A DNA stretch of 64,000 nt, from the NCBI GenBank assembly GCA_035249985.1, contig DATFFP010000063.1, forward strand, positions 32,450-96,449, in the 5' to 3' direction. This DNA comes from JAICNG01 sp035249985. GTDB taxonomy: Bacteria > Gemmatimonadota > Gemmatimonadetes > Gemmatimonadales > Gemmatimonadaceae. Of the stretch, positions 23,597 to 32,956 are shown piece after piece; positions within the stretch are counted from its first letter, which is position 1; each line of letters starts with the position of its first letter. The notes beneath the pieces were generated by a model. The model was not told the DNA's origin. It worked only from the letters and a program-made list of their open reading frames with translations, and made no database searches. Both the position numbers and the translations under genes were made by a program.

Positions 23597-25363
23597 TTAC
23601 GCACTCACCGGCGCCCGCCCCCGCGCCAGTCTCCCCTCTGTCCATCTCGCGACCAAGGTGATGGTCAGCACAAGCCCGATCAGCAGAACGCTGTATGCCG
23701 CCGCTGTGCCGAAGGCGAGGTTGCGCAACTGCGCCAGGATCTCGACGGCGATCGGGCGGTTCGCGTGCGTGTAGAGCACGACGCTGGCGACGAATTCGCC
23801 CACGGCGGTCACCGCGGCGAGGAGAGCGCCGGCGATCAGGCCAGGGCGCGCGGCGGGGAGGATCACGCGTCGCACCGCCATCCACCAGGTGGCGCCAAGG
23901 CCGTGTGCGGCGTCCTCGAGGGATGGATCCATCTGCTTGAGGGATCCTTCCACCGCGGTCGCCACGAGGGGAATGCCGCGGATGAAATAGGCCAGGGGAA
24001 GAATCCAGAACGTGCCGACGAGCAGCACGCGGAGCGTGACGGGATCGTTCCGATTGAACGTCGAGGCGAGCCCGATCGCGATGGCCGTTGCTGGAATCGC
24101 CCACGGCAGCGCGATGAGGAGCTCGAGCAACCGGCGGCCCGGAAAGCGTCGCAGCACGATCAGGTATGCGGCGACGAAGCAGATGACGACGTTCGCGGCG
24201 GTCGCGATCAGCGCCATCGACACGCTGTTGCGAATCGGTACCCACAGGGCGGGGTCCGTCGCCATTCGGCGGAAGTTGTCGAGCGTGTACTCGGGCGGGA
24301 GCACCTGCGTCGTCCATGCGCCATCGCGCGCGAACGACACGAGGATCACCATCGCGTGCGGGAGTAGCAGAACCGCCACCGTCGCGACCGCGAGCGCCGG
24401 CAGCAGGGCGCGCCCCAGAGGCGAGGTGACCATGACGCGCGTCTGCCGACCCTTGCCCGACATCGCGTAGCTGCGCCGCCGCTCGAACCGGCGGAGAATG
24501 ATCAGACCGGCGACGGCGGCAAGTGCGAGCACCGTCGTCTCCGCGTACGCGAGACCGAGGTTGCCGTTGAGCTTGGACGCCACGATCTGCGTCGACAGGA
24601 CGCGGATGCCACCTCCGAACACATACGGCGCGGAGAAAGAGCCGAGCGCGCTCATGAAGACGAGGAGCATCGCGCCCGCGATCGAGGGCGTGAGCAATGG
24701 CAGCGTGACCCGCCTCAACCGGAAGCCTCGTGACGCACCCAGGCCTTCCGCCGCCTCATCGAGCGTCGTATCGATGCGCTCGAGCCCCGCCGAGACGAAG
24801 AGAAAGACGTAGACGTACATCGTGTAGGCGTGCACGAAGACGATCGCCCACAGACCGGTCAGCGACCACGGCGCACGCTCGAGTCCGAGGGCATGCTGCA
24901 CGATTCGCGTCACGACGCCGCTTTCCCCGTACAGGAACATGAAGGCGACGACGCCGACGAGCGGCGGCAGCGCCGCAGGCAGCGTCGCGATCGCGCTCAG
25001 GGTGCGGCGGCCACGAAACTCGAATCGCGCGAGAAGAAACGCGAGCGGAAGCCCGATGAGCGTGGCGGCGATGACGGATCCGACCGAGACGATGAGCGTC
25101 GAGACGACGGCCTCACGATCGGCCGGGCTCGCGAAAAACTCCTTCCAGGCGAGCGCGCCGTTGGCTAGCGACCCCGCGATGACGGAAAGGTTGGGATAGA
25201 CGACGGCCCAGAGGAGGACGGCGATGACGGGCGCGGCGAGAAGATAGGTAGAGCGAACGAGGGACGAGGAGCGAGGAAGCGGAGGGCCGGCGTCAGTCTC
25301 GATGACCGGCACCGGGAATTGGAGTGTTTTGGCGCGCTTCCTCGGTCCTCGGTCCGTGTTCAT
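23597..25363 (-). CDS. Iron-type ABC transporter permease, fused double domain
   Basis: 588 residues with about 12 membrane segments in two halves. Each half has the BPD_transp_1 coupling loop: EAAEGLGASRGFRLRRVTLP in the first and EDAAHGLGATWWMAVRRVIL in the second. Such a duplicated permease is typical of FbpB/SfuB-type ferric iron importers. The ATG at 25363 overlaps the ATPase stop (ATGA). It is the last gene of the chain that starts with sucA, and a large hairpin follows its stop. Confidence 0.93.
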   Translation of the reverse strand: MNTDRGPRKRAKTLQFPVPVIETDAGPPLPRSSSLVRSTYLLAAPVIAVLLWAVVYPNLSVIAGSLANGALAWKEFFASPADREAVVSTLIVSVGSVIAATLIGLPLAFLLARFEFRGRRTLSAIATLPAALPPLVGVVAFMFLYGESGVVTRIVQHALGLERAPWSLTGLWAIVFVHAYTMYVYVFLFVSAGLERIDTTLDEAAEGLGASRGFRLRRVTLPLLTPSIAGAMLLVFMSALGSFSAPYVFGGGIRVLSTQIVASKLNGNLGLAYAETTVLALAAVAGLIILRRFERRRSYAMSGKGRQTRVMVTSPLGRALLPALAVATVAVLLLPHAMVILVSFARDGAWTTQVLPPEYTLDNFRRMATDPALWVPIRNSVSMALIATAANVVICFVAAYLIVLRRFPGRRLLELLIALPWAIPATAIAIGLASTFNRNDPVTLRVLLVGTFWILPLAYFIRGIPLVATAVEGSLKQMDPSLEDAAHGLGATWWMAVRRVILPAARPGLIAGALLAAVTAVGEFVASVVLYTHANRPIAVEILAQLRNLAFGTAAAYSVLLIGLVLTITLVARWTEGRLARGRAPVSA

Positions 25364-26430
25364 CGTCCGACCACCGCCACCGGCTCTCGCGACACGCGTA
25401 CCGCGACCGACTCGCCGATCTCGCGGCCACGCTCGATCGTGTGCACCTCGACCTCGACGTCGCCGGCAAGCTTCACTCGATAGGCGAGGAGCGCGCCAGC
25501 GAAGCGGCGCTCGACGATCGTGCCGCGCCAGTCATTCGCCGCCGGCGTGGCGACGATTTCCAGCGCATCGGGTCGCAGCACCGCGAACATCTCGCCACCG
25601 TCCGTCCCCCCATTCGGCACTACCGCGCTGACGTCGCGCGCGATCCCGCCAATTGTCAGGACCGCGCGATCACCACTCAGGCGCGCGGGGACCAGCGTGG
25701 CACGTCCGATGAACTCGGCCACCGATCGCGTCGCCGGCCGATCGTAGAGCTCTTCCGGCCGGCCGACCTGCAGAAGCCGGCCACGCTCGAGGAGCGCTAC
25801 GCGATCGGCGACGGCGAACGCGTCCTCCTGATCGTGCGTGACGAACACCGCGGTGACGCCGAGGCGGTGGAGCATCGCCCGCAGCTCGTCGCGCGTCGTG
25901 CGACGGAGTGTGGGATCGAGATTCGACAATGGTTCATCGAGCAGCAGCACTCGGGGCTCGATGATCAACGCGCGCGCGAGCGCGACACGCTGCTGCTCGC
26001 CACCCGAGAGCGACTGCACCTGTCGGGGACCGGCGTTCCCGAGGCCGACGTTGGCCAATGCCCGCGCGGCGCGCTCCCGGCGCTCGGCCTTCGGGACGCC
26101 GCGCGCCTCGAGGCCGAACGCGACGTTCTCGCCGACGGTCATGTGCGGAAAGAGGGCGTAGTGCTGAAACACCATTCCGAAGCCGCGCTGCCGAGGCGCG
26201 AGCGCCGTGATGTCACGCCCCTCGAGCAGGACGCGCCCTTCGTCAGGCGCCTCGTGGCCGGCTATGATGCGAAGCGTCGTCGTCTTTCCGGAGCCCGACG
26301 CGCCGATCAAGGCCAGCAGCTCTCCCTGAGGTACGTCGAGTGTGAGCCTGTCGACCGCGGGAGTGCCGCCAGCGGTGAGTGCGCCGAACCGGCGCGTCAC
26401 TCCCACCAGCGACAACGTCGCCGTGGTCAC
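25360..26430 (-). CDS. Iron-type ABC transporter ATPase
   Basis: 356 residues from a GTG at 26430 overlapping the binding-protein stop (GTGA); longer in-frame readings overlap that gene and are rejected. Walker A GASGSGKTTT, Q-loop MVFQHYALFPHMTVGENVAFG, signature LSGGEQQRVALARAL, Walker B VLLLDEPLSNLD and switch His in VFVTHDQEDAF are all present. A C-terminal TOBE-like domain (ALEIVATPAANDWRGTIVER) is typical of Fbp/Pot-type ATPases. It pairs with the fused permease downstream. Confidence 0.95.
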   Translation of the reverse strand: MTTATLSLVGVTRRFGALTAGGTPAVDRLTLDVPQGELLALIGASGSGKTTTLRIIAGHEAPDEGRVLLEGRDITALAPRQRGFGMVFQHYALFPHMTVGENVAFGLEARGVPKAERRERAARALANVGLGNAGPRQVQSLSGGEQQRVALARALIIEPRVLLLDEPLSNLDPTLRRTTRDELRAMLHRLGVTAVFVTHDQEDAFAVADRVALLERGRLLQVGRPEELYDRPATRSVAEFIGRATLVPARLSGDRAVLTIGGIARDVSAVVPNGGTDGGEMFAVLRPDALEIVATPAANDWRGTIVERRFAGALLAYRVKLAGDVEVEVHTIERGREIGESVAVRVSREPVAVVGR

Positions 26431-27458
26431 GAGCGTTTGCCGCGATTCCGGATGTTGGCGTCCCAGTAGCGCATCCAGACGTCCAGCGAATCGGCGAGCA
26501 GCTGCCGATCCACCGGCATCGTCTTCATGGTGCGTTTGGCATCGCGGATCCACGCGGGCAGCGAATCGGCGGGGAGATCGGTGCGCGCGGGAATGCGGAG
26601 GAAATCGTTCGCGGCGCGGCGCAGCGCCTCGTCGCTCGTCACGAACTCGTAGAATCGCTTCGCGACGTCCGGCTGTTTCGCCCCCTTCACGATGGCGATT
26701 CCCTCGACCAGCACCGGCGTCCCACTGGCGGGAACGATCCACTTCACCGGAATCTTCGTCCGCTGCTGCAACGTCGCCATGTCGGGCATGTTGTAGAGCG
26801 TGACCACGCCTTCCTGACGGCCGAGCTTCTGGTAGAGGATCGTGGGATTGAGCGTGTACTCCTTCGTGTTCGCATCCAGGCGCAGCAGCCAATCGTAGCC
26901 GGCTCGCGTGGACCCGGTGCGCGCCAGCTCGCGCGCGATGATCGCGCCGAAGATGGCACGCATCGTTCCCGAGGCGATCGGGTCGCGAATGATGATCTTG
27001 TCGCGCCACCTGGAATCGAGCACCTCATCCCAATCCTTCGGCGCCTCGGCGTCACTCACCGCCTCCGAGTTGTACCCGATGACCTCGGGGGTCAGGTACG
27101 TCCCGTACCAGAGGTCCTGCGGGTCGCGGGCGTCGTCAGGCACCGCGCTGGCCCAGGTGGGCTGATAGGGCTGGAGCAGACCTTCCTTCGCGGCACGTTC
27201 GAAGATCTCCGCGGGTGCCCCGAACCAGATGTCCGCCTGCGGATTCGCCGCCTCGGCGCGCAGGCGGTCGAGTACTTCCTGCGACCCCATGTCGACCCAC
27301 TGCACATCCACCGTCGAGTCGGTGCGCTCGAAGCCCTGCTCGTAGTGCTGAAGGAGGTCCTTCCCGTGAGGGGAATAGACGGTCAGCACGGTCTTGCCCG
27401 AGTCGCCGCCGCAGGCCCCAAGCAGGGCCAGACCAATCAAGCCGACCGCGTGTCTCAC
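26427..27458 (-). CDS. Iron-type ABC transporter substrate-binding lipoprotein
   Basis: 343 residues from a GTG at 27458 that overlaps the upstream stop (GTGA). Lipoprotein signal MRHAVGLIGLALLGAC with Cys at about 16. The mature part has TVYSPHGKDLLQHYEQGFE, WFGAPAEIFERAAKEGLLQPY and VEGIAIVKGAKQPDVAKRFYEF, typical of the type II binding proteins of ferric iron, 2-aminoethylphosphonate and thiamine importers. Iron is the likeliest ligand given the double permease; the others are not excluded. Confidence 0.88.
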   Translation of the reverse strand: MRHAVGLIGLALLGACGGDSGKTVLTVYSPHGKDLLQHYEQGFERTDSTVDVQWVDMGSQEVLDRLRAEAANPQADIWFGAPAEIFERAAKEGLLQPYQPTWASAVPDDARDPQDLWYGTYLTPEVIGYNSEAVSDAEAPKDWDEVLDSRWRDKIIIRDPIASGTMRAIFGAIIARELARTGSTRAGYDWLLRLDANTKEYTLNPTILYQKLGRQEGVVTLYNMPDMATLQQRTKIPVKWIVPASGTPVLVEGIAIVKGAKQPDVAKRFYEFVTSDEALRRAANDFLRIPARTDLPADSLPAWIRDAKRTMKTMPVDRQLLADSLDVWMRYWDANIRNRGKRS

Positions 27459-30028
27459 GGTACCGTGCGCGCCGGCTCCGTCGCCTTGGCGCTGAGCAGG
27501 TTGACGAAGAGCCGGGCGGCTCCAGGAACTCCCGCAGGAAGCTGACGGAAGAATGCCATGGTGGTGTAGATGTACAGTCCGCGCCCGTACGGCGTCACCA
27601 GCAACGCCCCGCGCGCCGGCGCCTCGCCGGGATCGTTCATCGCGAGCGGCGCGGTGTAGGCGCTATCGAACTGCGATGGCATGTACAGCGCGCGTTCCTG
27701 CACCCACCCCTCGAAATCGCGCGGACCGATGCGGTTCGGGGCGCGCAGGGTCGGGTGCTCGGGATCGGCGATCGCCACTGGTGACTCTTCGACAGTGACG
27801 CGCGTGTGGGGACGGGAGATCGTGATGGGGCGCGGCATGATCCCACGCTGCATCATCTCGTACTGACCATACTGCACGACGAGCGTTCCACCGCGGCGCG
27901 CGTACTCGAGCAAGCGCCCGTTATGCTGCATGAGCTCCGGTCGCGATTCGTAAGCGCGCGTCCCGATCACGACGGCGGTGTATGACGAGAAGTCCGTGGT
28001 CGCGATCGTGCCCGGCTCGATGACCGTGAGCGGCACGCCAAGCTGAGCGAGCATCGGGGCAACGTTGTCCCCCGCGCCCGGGATGTAGGCAACACGAAGA
28101 TTCGTACCCAGCGCGACGTTCACACCCTGCAACGCAACGCTCGCGTCACGGTACATCCGCTGCGGGGTGATGTGGTCGTACTCGATCTCCGTGTAGCCGG
28201 CCCGGAATCGCTCGCCGCGCGCTTCGGCGACGACGCGCATCTCGCCGCGGGTGGGCGGTGGCGTACCGCGCACGGCGAACTCGACCGCCTCCGTCCCGGC
28301 CGGGGGGATCGTCACGCGCTTCATGCCGTCACTCGTAAGGCCTCCAGGGGCAGCCAGCGTCACGCTCACGTCGGTCGGTGTCGTGAGCGCCGAGCGGAGC
28401 TCGACCCGCTCTACACGCTCGAGCGGAACGCCGGCGCGGGCGTACTCGACGGTGCGCGCGAGACTGACCGCGATGGGAGGAACGACAGCGAGCGGACGCT
28501 GTACGTCGCCGCGGACGGGGTCGGGTCGGCGGTGGACGACGGGCGTGGTCGCGTCGACCGTCGTTCCATTGATCGAGAGGCCGACCCGGGCTACGGCGGC
28601 GGTGGAACGGTCGCTTTCCGCCCGAGCGATCTCCGTGCGCGGGACATCGAAGACATCGCCACGACGTCCGTGGGCCAGCCACCAGGGCTCCGTGACGCGC
28701 ACGCCGCGCACCTGAGCGTGCCACGTCGCGGAGCTGTCGGGCTGCACCGTCACGCCTGCGTCGCGCAGAATCGTTACGGCGCTCACGTCCGGTCCCTCGA
28801 GCCGAACGCTCGTTACGGTGACCGGCACGTCGCCGCGCGCGTACAGCGTGACATCGAGCGGCACACTGTCGCCGCGCGCCAGGGCCGCGCGCCCGGCGGT
28901 CGCCTCGACCGCAACCCCGGTCGCCTCGATGAGCGCACTCGTGACGCGCGCGAGTCCCGATCGGACGGACGCTTCGACGTCGGGATGGGCGACGTTCGCT
29001 TCGCGGACGCGCGTGAGGAGCCGGTGCACGCGGGCGAGCGCCGGCACAGCCGTCGAGGGACGTCGGAAATCGAGTGAGGCGCGCGCGGCAGCGCTGGCGG
29101 CGGGAAGCGAGTCCAGGGCGGCCGCTGCCTCACGCGACGCTTTCGCCACCATGGGATGAAGGCGGGCCCAGGTGGTGTCGATTCCCTCGAAAGGTGAGCG
29201 CTCGGCGGAACCGTTGGCGGCGGCGGCAACACTCGACTTCTCGAGCATGAGCCAATCGAGCTGCGTCCCGCGCCGCTGAAGACGGCCGAACGCCTGCGAC
29301 TTGTGCTGGGATCGGGACTCCATCGCGATCTCGTAGTACGAGCGCCCAAGAATGGGATCGTACTCGCCGACGTTGAACCGCACCGTCGCGCGATCTCGTG
29401 ATTGATAGGGTCCGAGGTACAGCTTGGACGGCGCCCACGCTCCGTGGCCGGCGGTGACGCTGCGCGGGAAGCGGACGGTGTCGGCCGCCGCGTCGTACGC
29501 TTCGCGGGCGAGGATGCCGGACACCTGATGGTGCCCGTGTCCGTCGCGCGGTGTGCCGCTGAAGATCGCGACGACGATGTGCGGACGGTATGCGCGCATC
29601 ACCGTCACCACGTCGCGGAGCACCGAGTCCTTGGGCCAGTGCGTGTACGTCTCCTCGGCGCTCTTGGAGAACCCGAAGTCGTAGGCGCGCGTAAAATATT
29701 GTGTGGCACCGTCGAGGCGGCGCGCGGCGAGGAGCTCCTCGGTGCGGATGACGCCTAACGCCTCGCCCAGCTCGTCGCCGATGAGGTTCTGTCCGCCGTC
29801 GCCGCGGGTGAGCGAGAGATAGGCGGCGTCGGCATGCTGGCGGTGGACGAGCCAGGCAAGCAGCGCGGTGTCTTCATCATCGGGGTGCGCCGCAACCAGC
29901 AGGACGCGCGCGCTGACGCCCAGACCATCGACCAGCTGGCCGAGGGCGGCCGAGCCACGCTCCTGGGCGAGCGCGGCCGACGACCAGAGCAGCAGGACCG
30001 TGATGCCGAAGCGCCGTGCGTGTCTCAC
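27455..30028 (-). CDS. Secreted PIG-L family deacetylase-like protein, large
   Basis: 857 residues from a GTG at 30028 overlapping the sucA stop (GTGA). A signal peptide is visible (hydrophobic 7-20, cleavage near ALAQ). The PIG-L/LmbE domain starts with the zinc motif VLLVAAHPDDEDTALL (about 43-58), and GHGHHQVSG supplies the second metal His further on. The middle 350 residues look like beta-rich NPCBM/NEW3-type modules. The last 200 residues (YTAVVIGTRAYESRPEL, RRGGTLVVQYGQYEM) resemble a ThuA/GATase-like fold. PIG-L enzymes remove N-acetyl groups from GlcNAc-type sugars; the substrate here is unknown. Its coupling to sucA is unusual. Confidence 0.85.
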   Translation of the reverse strand: MRHARRFGITVLLLWSSAALAQERGSAALGQLVDGLGVSARVLLVAAHPDDEDTALLAWLVHRQHADAAYLSLTRGDGGQNLIGDELGEALGVIRTEELLAARRLDGATQYFTRAYDFGFSKSAEETYTHWPKDSVLRDVVTVMRAYRPHIVVAIFSGTPRDGHGHHQVSGILAREAYDAAADTVRFPRSVTAGHGAWAPSKLYLGPYQSRDRATVRFNVGEYDPILGRSYYEIAMESRSQHKSQAFGRLQRRGTQLDWLMLEKSSVAAAANGSAERSPFEGIDTTWARLHPMVAKASREAAAALDSLPAASAAARASLDFRRPSTAVPALARVHRLLTRVREANVAHPDVEASVRSGLARVTSALIEATGVAVEATAGRAALARGDSVPLDVTLYARGDVPVTVTSVRLEGPDVSAVTILRDAGVTVQPDSSATWHAQVRGVRVTEPWWLAHGRRGDVFDVPRTEIARAESDRSTAAVARVGLSINGTTVDATTPVVHRRPDPVRGDVQRPLAVVPPIAVSLARTVEYARAGVPLERVERVELRSALTTPTDVSVTLAAPGGLTSDGMKRVTIPPAGTEAVEFAVRGTPPPTRGEMRVVAEARGERFRAGYTEIEYDHITPQRMYRDASVALQGVNVALGTNLRVAYIPGAGDNVAPMLAQLGVPLTVIEPGTIATTDFSSYTAVVIGTRAYESRPELMQHNGRLLEYARRGGTLVVQYGQYEMMQRGIMPRPITISRPHTRVTVEESPVAIADPEHPTLRAPNRIGPRDFEGWVQERALYMPSQFDSAYTAPLAMNDPGEAPARGALLVTPYGRGLYIYTTMAFFRQLPAGVPGAARLFVNLLSAKATEPARTVP

Positions 30029-32793
30029 CCGCGTCCAGCTTCCCGTTTTGCTCGTCCCGAGCCCGCACCCGCTTCGCGGCCTGCACTCGTCGGCGCGAGG
30101 ACTTCCGTCACGATGCGAGCCTGCTGTTCCGCGTGGGCGGTGTGATACCCCTCGGCGGGGCTCGCCCGCTCCGGCCGCCCGATGTACCGAATGGGAATCG
30201 CGTTTCCTGTCGATGCACGCAGGCGTGGCCACACGAACGACCAGGCACCCATGTTCCGCGGCTCCTCCTGCGCCCACACCACTTCTTCGATCCCGCCGTA
30301 GCGGTCGATGATCCGCGCGATCTCCTCATGGGGCCACGGATACAGCTCTTCGACCCGGACGACGGCCGCGTGCTTCGCAGCCGTTCCGTTCGCCCGCGCC
30401 GCGGCGAGATCGTAGTACAGCTTCCCGGAGCACAACACGAGGCGCTTCACCTCTCGTGGAACGGGCGAGCGGGCTGGATCATCGAGCACCGGCTGGAACG
30501 ACCCGGTGGCGAGATCCGCCAGGCGCGACGCCGCCTCGGGCAGGCGGAGCAGACTCTTCGGCTGCATGAGAATCAACGGACGCCGAGGATCGAGGTGCGC
30601 TTGTCGCCGCAGAATGTGGAAATACTGCGCCGGCGTCGTGGGATACGCCACGCGCAGATTGCCTTCGGCCGCCAGCTGCAGGAAGCGCTCGAGACGTGCG
30701 CTCGAGTGCTCCGGACCCTGGCCCTCGTACCCATGCGGCAGGAGCATAACGACGCTCGAATCCTGCCCCCACTTCGCCCGATCGGCGGCCATGAACTGAT
30801 CGATGATCGGCTGGGCGACGTTCGCGAAGTCACCGAACTGCGCCTCCCACAGCACCACGGTATCGGGCGCGGCGGTGGAGAAGCCGTACTCGAATGCGAG
30901 AACGGCCGTCTCCGACAACGGCGAGTTGTAGATCTCGAATGTCCCTTTCGCCGAGGGCAGATGCTGCAACGGGACAAACTCGGCGCCCGTTTTCACGTCG
31001 TGTAGCACGGCGTGGCGATGCGAGAACGTGCCCCGCGCCGTGTCCTGGCCCGTAATGCGAACACTCGTTCCCTCGAGCAGCAACGATCCGAACGCCAGTG
31101 CTTCGGCGTGGCCCCAGTCGATGCCGCCCTCATCGCCAATCGCGGCGCGGCGACGCTCCAGGGGCTTGACGAGCTTCGGATTCGGCACGAAGTCCGATGG
31201 CCACGCGAGCAGGCGCTCATTGACGGCGATGAGCGTTTCCGCCTTCACGGCGGTGCTCGTGTGCTTCGGCCTGGGGGCTCGCCCCGTCTCGTCGGATTCC
31301 TGCGCGGGTGTCTGCGGGCCGCTGCTCTTGAGTCCCGTGTGGATCGCGTCGAGCTTCTGCATCATCGCATCGGCGAGGCGCTTCGACTCTTCCTCGGTGA
31401 TGATGCCGTCCTCGATCAGGCGCTTCGCCCAGACCTCGCGCGGTGTCGGGTGCGCCTTGATGCGATCGTAGAGCTTCGGCTGCGTATACGCCGGCTCATC
31501 GCCCTCGTTATGCCCGTGCCGACGGTAGCCGACGAGATCGATCAGCACATCTTTCGCAAAGCGGGTGCGGTACGAGATGGCGAGCCACACCGCGGCCACG
31601 CACGCCTCGGCATCGTCGGCATTGACGTGGAAAATGGGAATCTCGAAGCCCTTGGCCAAATCGCTCGAGTAGTAGGTCGAGCGCGCGTCCTGCGGATCGG
31701 TCGTGAAGCCGACCTGGTTGTTGACGATGATGTGGAGCGTGCCGCCGACACGGTATCCGCGCAGGCGAGAGAGATTGAGCGTTTCCGCGACCACGCCCTC
31801 GCCCGGGAAGGCGGCGTCGCCGTGCACGACGATGGGCAGCACGCTCGACTCGTCCCGCGTGCCGTTCGTCCGCTGCAACGCGCGCGCGACGCCCTCGAGC
31901 ACGGGATTCACGAACTCGAGATGGCTCGGATTCGGGACGAGCTCCAACTCCACCACTTTACCGCTCGGCAGCGTCCGCGTGGTCGACGCGCCGAGATGGT
32001 ATTTCACATCGCCCGTGTCGACGGCATCCGACTTGGCGTGCTTCTCCTCGAACTCCTCGAAGATCCGGGCGTACGGCTTGTTCAGGATGTGCGCGAGCAC
32101 ATTGAGCCGCCCGCGGTGCGCCATCCCGATGACCGCGTGGTGCGCGCCCGAGATGGCCGCGCGCTCGATCGCTGCGTCGAGCATGGGCACCAGGGTGTCG
32201 GTGCCCTCGATCGAGAACCGCTTCTTCCCCACATAGGCGCGCGCGAGAAAGCGCTCGAGGCCATCCACCTCGGTGAGGCGGCCGAGAACGATCTGCTTCT
32301 CGTCGGGTGTCAACGTGAGGCGCGCTTCGCCGCCTTCGAGCACTTTGCGGAACCAGTCGCGCTCCGCCTCTTCCTCGATGTGCTCGACGTCGAAGCCGAT
32401 GGTCGATGCATAGATACTGCGCAGCCGCTTGACGACATCGGCCGCCGTCGCGTCGCTGAAGCCGAGCGCCGAGCCCGGGATACGCTCGAGATCGCTGGCG
32501 GTGAGGCCGTGATACTCCGGGGTGAGCTCCTGCGCGCCCGCGGGCGGCGTCCCGAGCGGGTCGAGTCGTACAGCGAGGTGTCCGTAATGCCGGATGTCTT
32601 CGACGAGCGCGGCGGCCGCGGCAACCTTGCGCAGCAGCGCCTCATCGGTACTGCCGGGCGCCGTTCCGGCGAGCGATTGCGCAAAGCCGAAGAACTGCCG
32701 CCACGACGCATCGACGCTCTCGGGATTCTGCCGAAAGCGCTCGTACATTTCCGCGATGAAGGCGTCGTTGAACGCGCCCGTGATGGGAGCCAT
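30025..32793 (-). CDS. sucA: 2-oxoglutarate dehydrogenase E1 component
   Basis: 922 residues, full length. The thiamine diphosphate enzyme of the TCA cycle, decarboxylating 2-oxoglutarate and passing the succinyl group to E2. The N-terminus FNDAFIAEMYERFRQNPESV is the E1o-specific segment. GMAHRGRLNVLAHILNKPY, HGDAAFPGEGVVAETLNLS, and GGTLHIIVNNQVGFTT are diagnostic. HGYEGQGPEHSSARLERFLQL is in the transketolase-like domain. The E2 (sucB) is not next to it. It heads a chain of five genes with 4-base overlaps running into an iron importer. Confidence 0.97.
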   Translation of the reverse strand: MAPITGAFNDAFIAEMYERFRQNPESVDASWRQFFGFAQSLAGTAPGSTDEALLRKVAAAAALVEDIRHYGHLAVRLDPLGTPPAGAQELTPEYHGLTASDLERIPGSALGFSDATAADVVKRLRSIYASTIGFDVEHIEEEAERDWFRKVLEGGEARLTLTPDEKQIVLGRLTEVDGLERFLARAYVGKKRFSIEGTDTLVPMLDAAIERAAISGAHHAVIGMAHRGRLNVLAHILNKPYARIFEEFEEKHAKSDAVDTGDVKYHLGASTTRTLPSGKVVELELVPNPSHLEFVNPVLEGVARALQRTNGTRDESSVLPIVVHGDAAFPGEGVVAETLNLSRLRGYRVGGTLHIIVNNQVGFTTDPQDARSTYYSSDLAKGFEIPIFHVNADDAEACVAAVWLAISYRTRFAKDVLIDLVGYRRHGHNEGDEPAYTQPKLYDRIKAHPTPREVWAKRLIEDGIITEEESKRLADAMMQKLDAIHTGLKSSGPQTPAQESDETGRAPRPKHTSTAVKAETLIAVNERLLAWPSDFVPNPKLVKPLERRRAAIGDEGGIDWGHAEALAFGSLLLEGTSVRITGQDTARGTFSHRHAVLHDVKTGAEFVPLQHLPSAKGTFEIYNSPLSETAVLAFEYGFSTAAPDTVVLWEAQFGDFANVAQPIIDQFMAADRAKWGQDSSVVMLLPHGYEGQGPEHSSARLERFLQLAAEGNLRVAYPTTPAQYFHILRRQAHLDPRRPLILMQPKSLLRLPEAASRLADLATGSFQPVLDDPARSPVPREVKRLVLCSGKLYYDLAAARANGTAAKHAAVVRVEELYPWPHEEIARIIDRYGGIEEVVWAQEEPRNMGAWSFVWPRLRASTGNAIPIRYIGRPERASPAEGYHTAHAEQQARIVTEVLAPTSAGREAGAGSGRAKREAGRG

Positions 32794-32828
32794 GGCGAGT
32801 AATCTAACGCGCGGGGAAAGGGGATAGA

Positions 32829-32956
32829 AAGCTGAGCACTGCGAGCTGCGAACTGCGAGCTGCGAACTGCGAGCTGCGACCTAAAACCCTCGGGAAGCTA
32901 CGAATCGGACTCGTAGCTTCCCGAGGGTTTTAGGTCGCAGTTCGCAGCTCGCAGCC
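32829..32956. repeat. GCGAGCT-word hairpin with a perfect core stem
   Basis: Six copies of CTGCGAA/CTGCGAG flank a core stem CCTAAAACCCTCGGGAAGCT / AGCTTCCCGAGGGTTTTAGG, followed by inverted words TCGCAGTTCGCAGCTCGCAG. The core stem continues to about 24 perfect pairs. A degenerate version of the same core lies at 56.5 kb. It lies just after the stop of the GAF histidine kinase (same strand as sucA). Confidence 0.92.

Noticed and set aside
31012..32802. 596-codon open frame on the plus strand
   Set aside because: Antisense shadow of sucA, with no recognisable domain or ribosome binding site.
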